A stretch of 64,000 nucleotides of DNA from Deltaproteobacteria bacterium (GTDB lineage: Bacteria > JAMCPX01), in contig JAMCPX010000054.1 of assembly GCA_023382265.1 (NCBI GenBank), positions 1-64,000 of the forward strand, read 5' to 3'. Shown piece by piece: positions 27,984-38,400 of the stretch (the first letter of the stretch is position 1; the number at the start of each line of letters is the position of its first letter). A program made the position numbers and the translations under genes. The notes beneath the pieces were generated by a model, which had not been told where the DNA came from, searched no databases, and was given only the letters and a program-made list of their open reading frames with translations.

Positions 27984-28525
27984 GGGAGAAGCACTGCGGA
28001 TGCAAGTACCGTTGTCCAGTATCCGTCTTTATCAACCGTAGCTGATTGGGTTATGTTACGGGTTGTTACAATATGACCTTTGATTGTCCATATCTCTTTT
28101 TGTTCATCATAGCTTTTGTTTGAATCAAACTCTACTCCCATTGTTGTTGCAAGCATGTAGGCAGCAAGGTCCTCTGCATAATCTCCTGCTACCTTTTCCG
28201 TCTGGCCAAAACCATGATGTTCTGATAAATAGCCGTGAATTGTTTCATCCTTCGGATTAGCAAGTCCGATTGATGCTGCAACAAGCCTGTGCGGTTCGTT
28301 AGAAGAGTTTTCCGATAATACACAAAACACGATTTGACCTTGCTGTAAATGCTGCAAGCCCTGTTCAATGCTTATTATTTTGCATCGTGGCGGGATAATG
28401 CTGCTCACCTTGACAAGGTTATATTCTGCTATTTTTGCATCTCTCAATGCCATCTCAAAACTTGTTAACTTTTCTGTATGCCTGCCAATGCCCTTTGTTA
28501 AAAATAGTTTAGAAGGTACAAACAT
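27980..28525 (-). CDS. pdaD: Pyruvoyl-dependent arginine decarboxylase PdaD
   Basis: The 181-residue proenzyme contains KVSSIIPP, where self-cleavage between Ser41 and Ser42 generates the pyruvoyl cofactor. Later motifs include [20 protein letters not shown] and [14 protein letters not shown], as in archaeal and deltaproteobacterial PdaD. It decarboxylates arginine to agmatine, the substrate of the downstream overlapping agmatinase. This archaeal-type enzyme, instead of PLP-dependent SpeA, is common in anaerobic bacteria. The gene is divergent from the TetR-efflux operon. Confidence 0.92.
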   Translation of the reverse strand: MFVPSKLFLTKGIGRHTEKLTSFEMALRDAKIAEYNLVKVSSIIPPRCKIISIEQGLQHLQQGQIVFCVLSENSSNEPHRLVAASIGLANPKDETIHGYLSEHHGFGQTEKVAGDYAEDLAAYMLATTMGVEFDSNKSYDEQKEIWTIKGHIVTTRNITQSATVDKDGYWTTVLASAVLLP

Positions 28526-28649
28526 TTATCCTCCTTATAATCATGTGCGTATCTCTATACATAGATTTTACGATGTCAATAAAAACGTTGATTTGGTGCT
28601 AACGGTTACTATTGATAGCGTATTTCGACAGGTACGTATATTGAACTCC

Positions 28650-28678
28650 TTGACAATGAATATATATTCTTATACAGA
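28650..28678 (+). promoter_or_regulatory. Promoter with embedded palindrome ahead of the tetR-type gene
   Basis: TTGACA (28650-28655) is followed after 15 bp by TATACA (28671-28676), or after 17 bp by TACAGA. Between them lies the perfect 12-bp palindrome GAATATATATTC (28658-28669). A repressor bound there would block the promoter, so this is a candidate operator for autoregulation of the efflux operon. Confidence 0.45.
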
Positions 28679-28694
28679 ATGTACAATTAAAAAA

Positions 28695-29342
28695 ATGAAC
28701 CATAATTCAAAAATGAAACTTACAAGAAAAGAAAAAGAAAAATTAGTCAGGAAGCAGGACATAATAGAAGCTGCGATAAAAGTGTTTTCCGAGAAAGGAT
28801 TCTACGAAACATCTGTGCAGGATATAGCAAAAATAGTGGAAATGGGTGTCGGTACTATTTACAAATATTTCAAGAATAAAGACGATCTGTATTATAATGC
28901 GATTTTATACAAGTTTGAAGGATTTGATAAACTCTTGAGTGAAAAACTTGTTGACAATAAAACCTTTATTGACCAGCTTACCACTATTGTAAAGGTATGG
29001 CTTGAATACTTTGACACAAATAAAGCATTTTTTATGGTCATATTTTCTGAATGGGCAAACGTAAAGAAAACGATGATGCACGGATTAAAAATAAGAATCA
29101 TGCGTAAGATGGAGAGAGACAGTAATAACATAAAGCTGCTGATAGAAAAGGCGAAAAGAGAAAATGAAATAAGGGATGATATAGACACCGATATCCTGAA
29201 TTCAATAATTACCGGGACTATTCGGGATGTTATTCACAGAAAGTATTTTAATATGATAAAGTCTGATTCTACTACTATAATAAACAATATTATCGTGATC
29301 GTATCAGAAGGTATAATGAAGGAAAGGAAGGAAATTCTATGA
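28695..29342 (+). CDS. TetR-family transcriptional regulator
   Basis: The protein of about 215 residues has an N-terminal helix-turn-helix of TetR type (IIEAAIKVFSEKGFYETSVQDIAKIVEMGVGTIYKYFKNKDDL, given here in its recognised parts: AIKVFSEKGF, VQDIAKIVEMGVGTIYKYF). The C-terminal ligand-binding domain is all-helical. The reading frame stays open further upstream, but that part overlaps the PdaD gene and lacks family features, so ATG 28695 is chosen (28713 is an alternative). Its stop overlaps the tolC-type start (ATGA), so the repressor and pump are one operon, probably derepressed by an efflux substrate. Confidence 0.88.
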   Translation: MNHNSKMKLTRKEKEKLVRKQDIIEAAIKVFSEKGFYETSVQDIAKIVEMGVGTIYKYFKNKDDLYYNAILYKFEGFDKLLSEKLVDNKTFIDQLTTIVKVWLEYFDTNKAFFMVIFSEWANVKKTMMHGLKIRIMRKMERDSNNIKLLIEKAKRENEIRDDIDTDILNSIITGTIRDVIHRKYFNMIKSDSTTIINNIIVIVSEGIMKERKEIL

Positions 29343-30658
29343 AACGGATGACTATAGCTATTGTAATGCTATTAATGATTACACAACCGTATATTGCAAA
29401 TGCATGCGAGCAGCTTAGTATAGATAATGCCGTACAGCTTGCATTGGGCAACAACAAAACGTTAAAGCAGGCGGAACAGGAAAAAGAAGCAGCATATTCA
29501 AAGATCATACAGGCAAGAGCCGGATTCATGCCGGAGATACAGGCATCGGGAACATATATATTCACTTATCAGCTTCCTATACTTACTATACCACCTAACG
29601 CTTTTGGTCCCAAATTCCCGTCAACAGCTATTAACACAAGGATCAATTTCTCTACATGGAATTATACGGCAGGGTTTAATGCGTCGTGGACATTATTTGC
29701 CGGTGGTATGATATGGAATAATTATAACGCATCAAAGTACTTGTACGAATCATCCTCCGCATCGGTGCAGGATACAAGACAGGAAATCATATATCAGGTT
29801 AAAAAAGCTTATTATGATTTTTTGCTTGCAAAAGAATCTGTAAGTATAATTAAGCACTCGATTGTTATTGCGAAGGAGCATTTTAAGAACACACAGAACA
29901 GATATAGTGCCGGCGAGGCATCGGAACTCGATGTTTTAAATGCGAATGTGAGTCTTGCCAATTTACAGCCGCAGGTAATAGCTGCTGAAAATAATGTGAA
30001 GATCACGGAACTTAATCTGAAAAATCTCCTTGGTGTTGAGTTTACTGATAATGTATGCGGAAATGCTGATGTCCCTTTACCTCAGCTTTCAAACAGCCTT
30101 GGGCAGTTCCAGCAGGACGCGGAGCAAAAAAACTATCAACTTAAATCGGTCGAAAAACAGATCAAGGCATCGGCGTATTACAAGAGGGTTTCATTTGGCA
30201 GATTCATACCGTCACTTACAGTAGGCGGGTATTACAACTGGTTATCAAATGACTTTGGTACATGGCAGCCCATATATCAGGCTGAACTTGTCCTCTCAAT
30301 ACCGCTTTTCAGCGGTGGTTCAGATGTCGGCAAGGTAAAAGAGGCTAATGCGGATTATTATAGACTTACCTTTTTAAAATCACAGATAAAGGATACTATC
30401 AGACTATCGATTGAAGGCGTATATTCAAGTGCGGTTGTTGCAGAAAAAGAATTAAAGGCTGCGGAATATGCCGTAAATACTGCACAAAAAGCAGAGTCTA
30501 TTGCCGAAGAACAATACCGGATCGGGACTGCCATAAATATAGATGTACTTAATGCGGATTTAGCTCTAAGAGAGGCACAGATAAATTATGTAAAGGCAAA
30601 GTACAACTATTTAACTGCTGTAGCAGAACTTGACAGGATTACCGGCATAGGGGAATAG
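29339..30658 (+). CDS. TolC-family outer-membrane efflux channel
   Basis: The 439-residue protein has a signal peptide (about 1-22, ending IANA) and two homologous helical-hairpin halves with the OEP pattern (AVQLALGNNKTLKQAEQ near the start; YRIGTAINIDVLNADLALREA near the end). It forms a trimeric channel that connects to the EmrA-type adaptor and EmrB-type pump encoded next. Start and TetR stop overlap, and a 55-bp gap separates it from the adaptor gene. Confidence 0.92.
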   Translation: MKRMTIAIVMLLMITQPYIANACEQLSIDNAVQLALGNNKTLKQAEQEKEAAYSKIIQARAGFMPEIQASGTYIFTYQLPILTIPPNAFGPKFPSTAINTRINFSTWNYTAGFNASWTLFAGGMIWNNYNASKYLYESSSASVQDTRQEIIYQVKKAYYDFLLAKESVSIIKHSIVIAKEHFKNTQNRYSAGEASELDVLNANVSLANLQPQVIAAENNVKITELNLKNLLGVEFTDNVCGNADVPLPQLSNSLGQFQQDAEQKNYQLKSVEKQIKASAYYKRVSFGRFIPSLTVGGYYNWLSNDFGTWQPIYQAELVLSIPLFSGGSDVGKVKEANADYYRLTFLKSQIKDTIRLSIEGVYSSAVVAEKELKAAEYAVNTAQKAESIAEEQYRIGTAINIDVLNADLALREAQINYVKAKYNYLTAVAELDRITGIGE

Positions 30659-30713
30659 GCGTTCAAAAGAATCATTAATTTTAGTCGAAAATTACCGTGA
30701 AAGGAAGTTTAAT

Positions 30714-31673
30714 ATGGATGGTCAAACTAAAGAAACAAAAAAGAATAATAGGATGTCTTATAAAAAACTTCGGGTACAGGTGCCTGTTCTACTTATAATA
30801 GCAGGTATAATATTTGGGTTGGTGTGGTGGAGGTACTGGGCAAATTTTGCTTACACAGAGGATGCACAGATTGATGCGGACCTTATTTTAATAAGTTCTC
30901 CTCTTCCTGCTTATATTGATCAACTGTACGTTGATGAAGGTGATCCAGTAAAGATTGGTATGCCTCTTGTGCGGGTAACATTATCCAACATTATCACAGA
31001 CAAGGATCTTAAATCAGCAAGGTCGGAGGCAAATATTCAATATGTTAATGCGGAAAAAGAACTTAAGGTACTTAAATCCCAGATGATAGATGCGCAGAAA
31101 AATTCGCAGAGGATTGAGGCGATATACAAAAAGGGCGGTATAAATGCGCAGTCCGTTCTTGACGCAAAAACCAGGTATGAGGTTTTAAGAGAGCAGTACG
31201 AATCTCAACAGATAACAGCCGGTCTTCAAAAAGACATACTCGATGCCACATATAACAGGCTTAGCGGTATTATCTTAAAAAGCCCTATAAATGGTGTAGT
31301 TTCAGAGAGAAGTGCAAACATAGGACAGAATATGGGACCAGGTGATCCCATTTTTGGGCTTGTTGATTTGGATAAGGTCTGGATAGTTGCTAATTTTAAA
31401 GAGACGCATGTCGGTAAAATTAAAGCAGGGCAGAAAGTAGCTATATCCGTAGACACGTATCCGGGCGTTAATTTTAAAGGTACTGTCTTACATGTAGAAA
31501 ACGCTACGGTGGGCGCATATTCCGTAATACCTTCAGAAAATCCATCAGGAACATTTATAAAGATTGTTCAAAGAATACCTGTAAAGATTGCGGTTGACAC
31601 GGAAGGCTATGTCTTAAGACCCGGCATGTCTGTTGAAGTTAAAGTACGTATAAGGAAGTTTAGCTGGTTATGA
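30714..31673 (+). CDS. EmrA/HlyD-family membrane-fusion (adaptor) protein
   Basis: The 319-residue protein has one N-terminal membrane anchor (about 25-42), then TEDAQIDADLILISSPL and VDEGDPVKIGMPLVRV, the first lipoyl half-motif. A coiled-coil hairpin (about 95-170) and the second lipoyl half-motif (GIILKSPINGVVSERS, GQNMGPGDPIFGLVD) follow. It bridges the inner-membrane EmrB-type pump and the TolC-type channel across the periplasm. A good GGAAG ribosome site precedes it. Confidence 0.92.
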   Translation: MDGQTKETKKNNRMSYKKLRVQVPVLLIIAGIIFGLVWWRYWANFAYTEDAQIDADLILISSPLPAYIDQLYVDEGDPVKIGMPLVRVTLSNIITDKDLKSARSEANIQYVNAEKELKVLKSQMIDAQKNSQRIEAIYKKGGINAQSVLDAKTRYEVLREQYESQQITAGLQKDILDATYNRLSGIILKSPINGVVSERSANIGQNMGPGDPIFGLVDLDKVWIVANFKETHVGKIKAGQKVAISVDTYPGVNFKGTVLHVENATVGAYSVIPSENPSGTFIKIVQRIPVKIAVDTEGYVLRPGMSVEVKVRIRKFSWL

Positions 31674-31742
31674 CAACAATACCAAAGGTCTTTAGGGCAG
31701 CAGCCTTAATTTAAAAGAAAATACCGTCCGAGACAAATACAA

Positions 31743-33326
31743 ATGGAAGATAATACCAATCATAATGATGCATCCTACAAGTGGTGGGTGCTTGCAATAG
31801 TAATGATAGGCAGCTTCATGGGTGTGATGGATAACTCTGTCGTTAATGTTGCCCTGCCGCATTTCATGGTCGCATTCGGAGTAAACACAGAGCAGGTTGA
31901 ATGGGTTGTTACGGCTTATATGCTTGCATTTGCAATACTTATGCCGCTTGCAACATGGTTAAGGAATTTGCTTGGATTAAAGGTCGCATTTTTGCTCGAG
32001 CTGATGATATTTGTGATAGGTTCATTCTTGTGCAGCTTGTCATGGAGTCTTGAATCGTTGATAGCTTTCAGACTCCTCCAGGCTGTTGGAGCAGGTGATA
32101 TAATGCCTACAGGTATGACAATGATTGCAGAGGTTTTCCCAAAAGAGGAAAGAGGACTTGCACTTGGTATATGGGGAGCAGGTGTAACAGCGGCCCCTGC
32201 AGTAGGTCCAACACTTGGCGGATATTTGCTCGATCATGTGAGCTGGCATGCACTATTTTATATAAACATTCCTATAGGTGTGCTTGCGTTTTTCTGGGGT
32301 TTAACAATCCTTAAGTCGTCAAAAGGTGATATCAATGTTCTTAAGAGTTTTGATTTTATCGGATTTATTACCTTTGGGCTGTTCCTTGGCACATTACTTG
32401 TCGCGCTTGAAAAGGGACAGGAAAAAGGCTGGTCATCCGGTTATATTCTATCATTATTTATAGTATCTTACTTCTCTCTCTGGATATTTATCGCTACAGA
32501 ATTTATTGTAAAAAAACCAATCATAGATCTCAGAATATTTAAGAATTATAATTTCGTTATGTCTAATATACTTGGTGTAATAAGATCTATTGCCTTGTTT
32601 GGTACCGTTTTCTTGATGCCGTTGTTCTTCCAGAACCTGATGAGTTATTCCGCCACATTAACCGGCATATTACTTATTCCACAAGCATTAGCAGTCCCTT
32701 TTGCTATGCCCTTGGCGGGAAAACTGACCGATAAGATAGGACCAAAGATACCTATCTTGTTCGGCGTTTTGTTAACATCATATTCGTTGTTTTATTTTTC
32801 ATCCTTATCCATAATCTCAAGTTACGGCTTTATAGTTATTGGATTGGTTATGCGGGGTTTTGGTATAGGTTTTTTAATGGCACCTCTTACAAGTACTGCC
32901 GTAAATTCACTTCCTAAAGAGCAAATAAATCTTGGCTCAGGAGTATTGAATGTTATTATGCAGGTTGGAGGTTCTCTTGGTATTGCTACGTTAGGAACAA
33001 TACTAGAGAGCAGGGGAGATTTCTACATGTCAACTTACGCGGGACACCTGAGTTTTACTTATCCATATACAAAGCAGCTATTGAATAGGATTGCATATTA
33101 TACTATCAATAGAGGTGCTACTTTATATAATGCCTCGATCGCATCAAGAGGCTCGTTTATTGCATATCTGCATCTATGGGCTCAATCCAATGCATTTGAT
33201 GATGCCTTTTTGATAGCCGGCTTATTTGTTTTAGCAGGTATTATACCGGCACTTCTACTTCGAAATATTATTTATAGGAAAAAAAATAAAAAAACTGAAG
33301 AAGAGATTGAATTTATAGAAATGTAA
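31743..33326 (+). CDS. EmrB/QacA-family (DHA2) drug:proton antiporter
   Basis: The 527-residue protein has 14 predicted membrane helices. The DHA2 motif appears in helix 1 (GSFMGVMDNSVVNVALP) and motif C-like GAGVTAAPAVGPTLGGYL in helix 5. A long Lys/Glu-rich cytoplasmic tail ends the protein. With the upstream adaptor and TolC-type protein it forms an EmrAB-TolC-like tripartite exporter of hydrophobic compounds. The gene order tetR-tolC-emrA-emrB is common in Gram-negatives. Confidence 0.92.
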   Translation: MEDNTNHNDASYKWWVLAIVMIGSFMGVMDNSVVNVALPHFMVAFGVNTEQVEWVVTAYMLAFAILMPLATWLRNLLGLKVAFLLELMIFVIGSFLCSLSWSLESLIAFRLLQAVGAGDIMPTGMTMIAEVFPKEERGLALGIWGAGVTAAPAVGPTLGGYLLDHVSWHALFYINIPIGVLAFFWGLTILKSSKGDINVLKSFDFIGFITFGLFLGTLLVALEKGQEKGWSSGYILSLFIVSYFSLWIFIATEFIVKKPIIDLRIFKNYNFVMSNILGVIRSIALFGTVFLMPLFFQNLMSYSATLTGILLIPQALAVPFAMPLAGKLTDKIGPKIPILFGVLLTSYSLFYFSSLSIISSYGFIVIGLVMRGFGIGFLMAPLTSTAVNSLPKEQINLGSGVLNVIMQVGGSLGIATLGTILESRGDFYMSTYAGHLSFTYPYTKQLLNRIAYYTINRGATLYNASIASRGSFIAYLHLWAQSNAFDDAFLIAGLFVLAGIIPALLLRNIIYRKKNKKTEEEIEFIEM

Positions 33327-33389
33327 ACCTTAATAAGAATAATTTATCTGTTGACTTATAGATTTTATGACTTTAATTCATCATTATAT

Positions 33390-34127
33390 ATGAAAAGGAT
33401 TTACTTATTATTAGGTACTTTATTCATACTTTTGTTTTCTGCATCTGCAAAGGCTTATGATTTTCCTTCTTATGTCGGATATGTGAATGATTTTGCAGGG
33501 ATCATGGATCCGTCCACAGTATCTCAGCTTAATTCGAGTATAAGTGAATTCAATAAGGCAACGGATATACAGATCGCCGTTGTTACTGTTAAAAATACCG
33601 GTGACATGGGCATTGATGAATATGCAAACAGGCTTTTCCATCACTGGGGAGTCGGTGTAAAAGGTCTTGATAACGGTATAATGCTTATTGCTGCTATAAA
33701 AGAAAAGAAGGTAAGAATAGAGGTTGGCTACGGACTTGAACCGGGTCTTACCGACGAAGATGCAGGCGTTATAATAAGACACGACATAATCCCTGCTTTT
33801 AAACAAGGTGATTTCTCACAGGGTATATTAGCCGGTACACTCGGTATAATGAAGAGGCTGAATACCTCCATAAAACAAGGGGACATATCAAAACATGCCT
33901 CTTCTTCGACGGCAAAGTCATCAAATGCATTTAATCTTATTCTTGGTATAATTATGTTTGTAATATTTATTTACTTTGCAATCAGACACCCATTCCTTAC
34001 CCTGTTTTTTCTTGGATCCGGTTTCGGCGGCGGGTTCGGTGGCGGTGGAGGCTTCGGTGGCGGTGGAGGCTTCGGCGGGTTTGGCGGTGGTAGCAGCGGC
34101 GGAGGCGGCGCGTCCGGAGGCTGGTAG
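33390..34127 (+). CDS. TPM-domain protein with Gly-rich C-terminus (YgcG-like)
   Basis: The protein of about 245 residues has a signal peptide (MKRIYLLLGTLFILLFSASA), a TPM domain (about 22-140, VNDFAGIMDPSTVSQLNSSI through KKVRIEVGYGLEPGL), a membrane helix (about 180-200) and a terminal FGGG/GGGGG tail ending SGGW. I use ATG 33390 because the upstream TTG at 33351 is better read as part of a promoter-like TTGACT. TPM proteins often sit beside LemA, as here, and are linked to membrane or photosystem repair, but their role in this setting is unknown. Confidence 0.85.
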   Translation: MKRIYLLLGTLFILLFSASAKAYDFPSYVGYVNDFAGIMDPSTVSQLNSSISEFNKATDIQIAVVTVKNTGDMGIDEYANRLFHHWGVGVKGLDNGIMLIAAIKEKKVRIEVGYGLEPGLTDEDAGVIIRHDIIPAFKQGDFSQGILAGTLGIMKRLNTSIKQGDISKHASSSTAKSSNAFNLILGIIMFVIFIYFAIRHPFLTLFFLGSGFGGGFGGGGGFGGGGGFGGFGGGSSGGGGASGGW

Positions 34128-34146
34128 GACTTTATAGGAGGTTGTC

Positions 34147-34863
34147 ATGCATGAAGATATATTAAAAAGATTACTTGATACGTTAAAATCGGTTTTTGAT
34201 ACAAGACTGATAAGCTTTGTAATGTACGGATCTTCACATACAGGCGAGTATCATAAACGGTACTCAAATATTAATACCATTGTATTAGTCAAAGATGTAC
34301 ATACGGATGATATAATTAAGCTTGGCAAAGAGATAATATGGTTTTTGAAAAATGATAATCCTGCACCGCTCATTTTTACAGAAAATGATATAAGTTCATA
34401 CAAAGATGTGTTTCCTATAGAGATGCTTGATATCATAGAGAATCATACGGTTGTTTATGGAGATGATCCTTTTAAGGATTTACAGATTGATAAGACGAAT
34501 CTCCGCTTCCAGTGTGAATATGAACTTAAATCAAAGCTTTTGCTGTTAAGGCAGTCACTATTTAATAAAAGCTCAAGAAGGCGTGTGCAGGAGATTATGC
34601 TAAATACACTGCCGGGGATCGTTGCCTTGTTTAAGGGTGTTTTAAGGCTGAAAGATCAAGAAATACCTGCCCGTAAAAAAGATACGATAGAGAAACTTTC
34701 ACAGTTTATAGGCTTTGTGCCGTCCGGTTTATTAAAGATGCTTAGCGTAAGACAGGGTAATGAGAGATTAAAAAAATCAGATGTGTATACCGTGATGGAT
34801 GGTTATATTTATGCAATAGTAAAGGTTTTAGATTTTATTGAAACAATTGAAAGGAGCAAATAA
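34147..34863 (+). CDS. Nucleotidyltransferase-like protein lacking catalytic acids
   Basis: The 238-residue protein opens with a fold resembling MNT-type nucleotidyltransferases. SFVMYGSSHTGEYHKRYSNI corresponds to the GS-motif, but the expected Asp-x-Asp reads Asn-Ile-Asn (NINTIVLV). The metal-binding acids therefore appear lost. The C-terminal half is helical. It is placed between TPM and LemA genes, with 19-bp and 2-bp gaps, so it belongs to that operon. It is likely a non-catalytic or altered member; function unknown. Confidence 0.55.
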   Translation: MHEDILKRLLDTLKSVFDTRLISFVMYGSSHTGEYHKRYSNINTIVLVKDVHTDDIIKLGKEIIWFLKNDNPAPLIFTENDISSYKDVFPIEMLDIIENHTVVYGDDPFKDLQIDKTNLRFQCEYELKSKLLLLRQSLFNKSSRRRVQEIMLNTLPGIVALFKGVLRLKDQEIPARKKDTIEKLSQFIGFVPSGLLKMLSVRQGNERLKKSDVYTVMDGYIYAIVKVLDFIETIERSK

Positions 34864-34865
34864 GT

Positions 34866-35444
34866 ATGAGCAAGAAATTGATAGCTGTGCTTATAACCCT
34901 TGGGATTTTTGTCCTTTTAGTGCTGATAGCAGTTGGGACATTTGCAAGTAGTTATAACCGTTTGGTTACTCTGAATGAGAACATCAATAATTCATGGGCA
35001 CAGGTTCAAACTGTTATGCAAAGACGTGCTGATTTAATCCCAAACCTTGTTAATACAGTTAAAGGCTATGCAAAACATGAGAAGGCAATATTCGATCATG
35101 TCGCAGATGCAACAGCCAAACTCGCCGGGGCAACAACACCAAAAGATAAATTTGCAGCAAACGACCAGCTTGACGGTGCCTTGAGCAGGTTACTTATGGT
35201 TGTACAAAATTACCCGAACCTTAAAGCAAATAAATCATTCAATCGTTTAATGGATGAGCTGGCCGGTACAGAAAATAGGATTGCGGTTGAAAGACGTAGA
35301 TACAACAATGCTGTAATGGCTTATAATGTTGCCGTTAAAAGCTTCCCTACAAATATCATTGCGGGTATGTTTGGATATGCGCCAAAAGAGGTTTATTTCA
35401 AAGCAACAGAAAATGCAAATAAAGTGCCAACGGTTAAATTCTAA
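34866..35444 (+). CDS. lemA: LemA-family protein
   Basis: The 192-residue protein has an N-terminal membrane helix (about 5-27), then YNRLVTLNENINNSWAQVQTVMQRRADLIPNLV, of which the diagnostic part is WAQVQTVMQRRADLIPNLV. A long helical bundle follows, and the conserved C-terminal FPTNIIAGMFGY. LemA proteins are membrane-anchored helical bundles of unclear function, regularly paired with TPM proteins. A GGAGC ribosome site inside the end of the previous gene suggests translational coupling. Confidence 0.92.
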   Translation: MSKKLIAVLITLGIFVLLVLIAVGTFASSYNRLVTLNENINNSWAQVQTVMQRRADLIPNLVNTVKGYAKHEKAIFDHVADATAKLAGATTPKDKFAANDQLDGALSRLLMVVQNYPNLKANKSFNRLMDELAGTENRIAVERRRYNNAVMAYNVAVKSFPTNIIAGMFGYAPKEVYFKATENANKVPTVKF

Positions 35445-35493
35445 AATAACGGTTTTTATTTTTACATGTTCAGGTTAAAGATTTAAGGAGAAG

Positions 35494-38400
35494 ATGTCAG
35501 AAGATGTTGTAAGCAAAGAAACAGAGCTTGAGTTCCCTCATGTATTTCAGCTTGCTGCCTCAGCAGGTTCCGGTAAAACACACAGTCTTTCATTAAGGTA
35601 TGTCCAGTTTTTGCTATCCGATTCCGGGAAAATATTAAATAAAAATCTTAGAAGTATACTTGCCATTACCTTCACAAACAAGACTGCCAATGAAATGAAG
35701 GAGCGCATACTAAGGCAGCTTAAGCTTATTGCAATTCCTGCTCTAAAAGATGATAAACAAGCAGCAGAAAGAGAGCAGATATTAAAGCAGCTTAAATCTA
35801 TTAATCTCGGCGATAAAAACTTTCAAAAGGCTACGGATAAACTCGTTGAGGAAATCATAAGACATTACACGGATTTCCAGGTTCGTACTATTGACAGCTT
35901 TTTAAGAAGCATCATTGTGGCATCTTTACGGGAAACGAATCTACAGCCCGATTTTGATATAGCTATAGATGCTATGCCGTATATAGAATATGCTGTTGAT
36001 GACCTTCTGTCAAGAATTCAAACAAATCCGGCTGTGAAAGAGCTTTTTATAAGGTTTCTTGACATCTATCTTAATGTAGAGGGCAAAACTGGTTTTTACC
36101 CGCGTGAAGATATTATCAATCTTGTGAATAGGTTTAGATATCTGGAAAACAAGAAATGTAAAAGGATTGAAAGTAAAAAAATAACGCGGGAAGAGATAGA
36201 CAAAAAAAAATATACATTCAAGAAGGCTGTTAATAACCTTTATGATATTATAGCCGAAGAAAATATTGAAACAAAATATCTTCCCGGTAAAGATGATCTG
36301 ATCGGTAAAATCGATAGCAATGATTTCTCAAATAAACTATGGGTGCAGCATGATGTTGAATATATTCTAAAAAAACAGAGTAAACACTTTAGGGACCAGC
36401 TCCAGCATGCATGGGACAATATAAGATGGCTGTTGTTTGATCTTTTAATTACGGTTGATAGCAGCCGTTACAGTGCTTATCATGACATCCTTATAAATAT
36501 AGAAAAAACGCTTCATGAGATTACGCAGGCAAGAGGCGAAATTTTAATAGACGATATAAACAAATACGTTAAAGAACTAACAGATAAATACAACGTACCG
36601 GAAATCTATTTTAATCTCGGTGAAAGGATATTTCATTATTTTATTGATGAATTTCAGGATACGGATAGGGCACAATGGAATAATATAAAGGACCTTTTAA
36701 TGGAGGCCCTTTCAAATGGAGGCTCTCTTTTTTATGTTGGGGATAAAAAACAATCCATCTATAGATTCAAGGGCAGCGATTCAAGCCTTTTTGACGAGGT
36801 TATAGAAGATGAAGGAATAGTCCACATCCTGAAAGGGATTTATATAAAGCAGTTGAGTTCCAATTACAGATCAACAGCATTACTTGTAAATTTCTTTAAT
36901 GAAACATTCCATCCTGATTATCTGAAAAGGATGATTGTTGATAACGAAAAAGAGCAGATCAAATTAAGGATAAATAAACAGATTATAGAGCTTATTAATG
37001 ACACATACAAAGGTTCAGGACAGGCCGTAGCACAAAACAATAAAACACAAAAACAGGGCGGGTATGTGTTGGTTGAACATATTGAATCAAAAGACGAGCA
37101 ATCAAATGCTGATGCTTCAACACCTCCAGATGCAGATGCCGTTGAACCTGCCCAAGATGAAGATGTTTACATAAAAAGAATCGATGAGGTTATTGTAGAC
37201 TTGCATGATAAGGGGACAGCCTATTCAGATATTGCTGTACTTGTCAGAAAAAACGAACAGATAGAAGCGCTCTCAGGCAAACTAAAACAAAAAAGCATTC
37301 CTGTGCAGTCGGTGCAGGGATTGGACATCAGAAAGCATCATTTAATAGATGAAGTAATATCTTTTTTAAGCTTTTTAAATAACCCTCTCGATAACCTCTC
37401 TTTTGCCGGGTTTATTACCGGAGAGATATTCAATACGGTATCCGGAATACAGACCAACGATATGCATGCTTGGTTTGTGAAACAAAGAGGATCCAAATAT
37501 CTCTATATAGCCTTTAAACAATGGCAGGTTCAATTGTGGGATGAGTTTATAAGACCATTGTTTAATGCGGTTGGATATCTCCCGGCATACGATATTGTTA
37601 ACGAGTTTATCGAACGATTCAATGTCCATGAAAACTTTAGTACATCAATAGGCTTTTTTATGCATTTACTTGAGATGCTAAAAAAAAGAGAGGATAAGGG
37701 CGAGAATAATCTTTATAGTTTTCTTGAATACTGGAATACTAAAGAAGAGAATGATAACAGCTTTTTTGTAAATCTGTCATCCGGGGATGCTGTTAAGATT
37801 TTGACCATACATAAGGCAAAAGGGCTTGAATTCCCTGTTGTGATCCTTCCTTCTGTATCATTTGTATCATTAAATCCTAAAAGTAAAGGCAATGACCAAC
37901 AAAGCATGTTCATAACAGAAGATAATGATAAACTTAATTTGTCCTATTCTAATAAAATGCATCGCAGCATCTTAAACAGTATAAACGAAGAGGATCCCTC
38001 TATTAAGGCTTACATTAAGGATCAGGCATTATCATTTATAGATGAGCTGAATACATTTTATGTGGCACTAACCAGGGCCGGACAAGAACTCTACATTTTT
38101 ATACAGGATGAAAAAGACCCGGTTTATACATTGTTTGAACACAAGCTTGATACAAACGGCAGGTATGAGCAGGGTGAACATATTGTTTTAAAAAAACAGG
38201 GGAAGGAAGAAGAGGATGTTTTTACGGCAAAGGTACGGGCATCTACCCGCTGGCAGGATCACATATTCATAAAACAGCCTGACATGGACAGTCTTGAAAA
38301 TTACAAAGAAGAAAAGCGCGGCAACATCATCCATGATATCCTTTCGAGGATAACAATTGTGGATGAGCATATAGGGAAACGGATATCAGGGCTCTTAGAC

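Noticed and set aside
28368-28694. N-terminal extension of the TetR protein
   Set aside because: It overlaps PdaD on the other strand, has no TetR features, and the helix-turn-helix begins just after ATG 28695.
33351-33389. TTG start for the TPM protein
   Set aside because: The TTG is part of TTGACT, a promoter-like element, and the signal peptide starts at ATG 33390.
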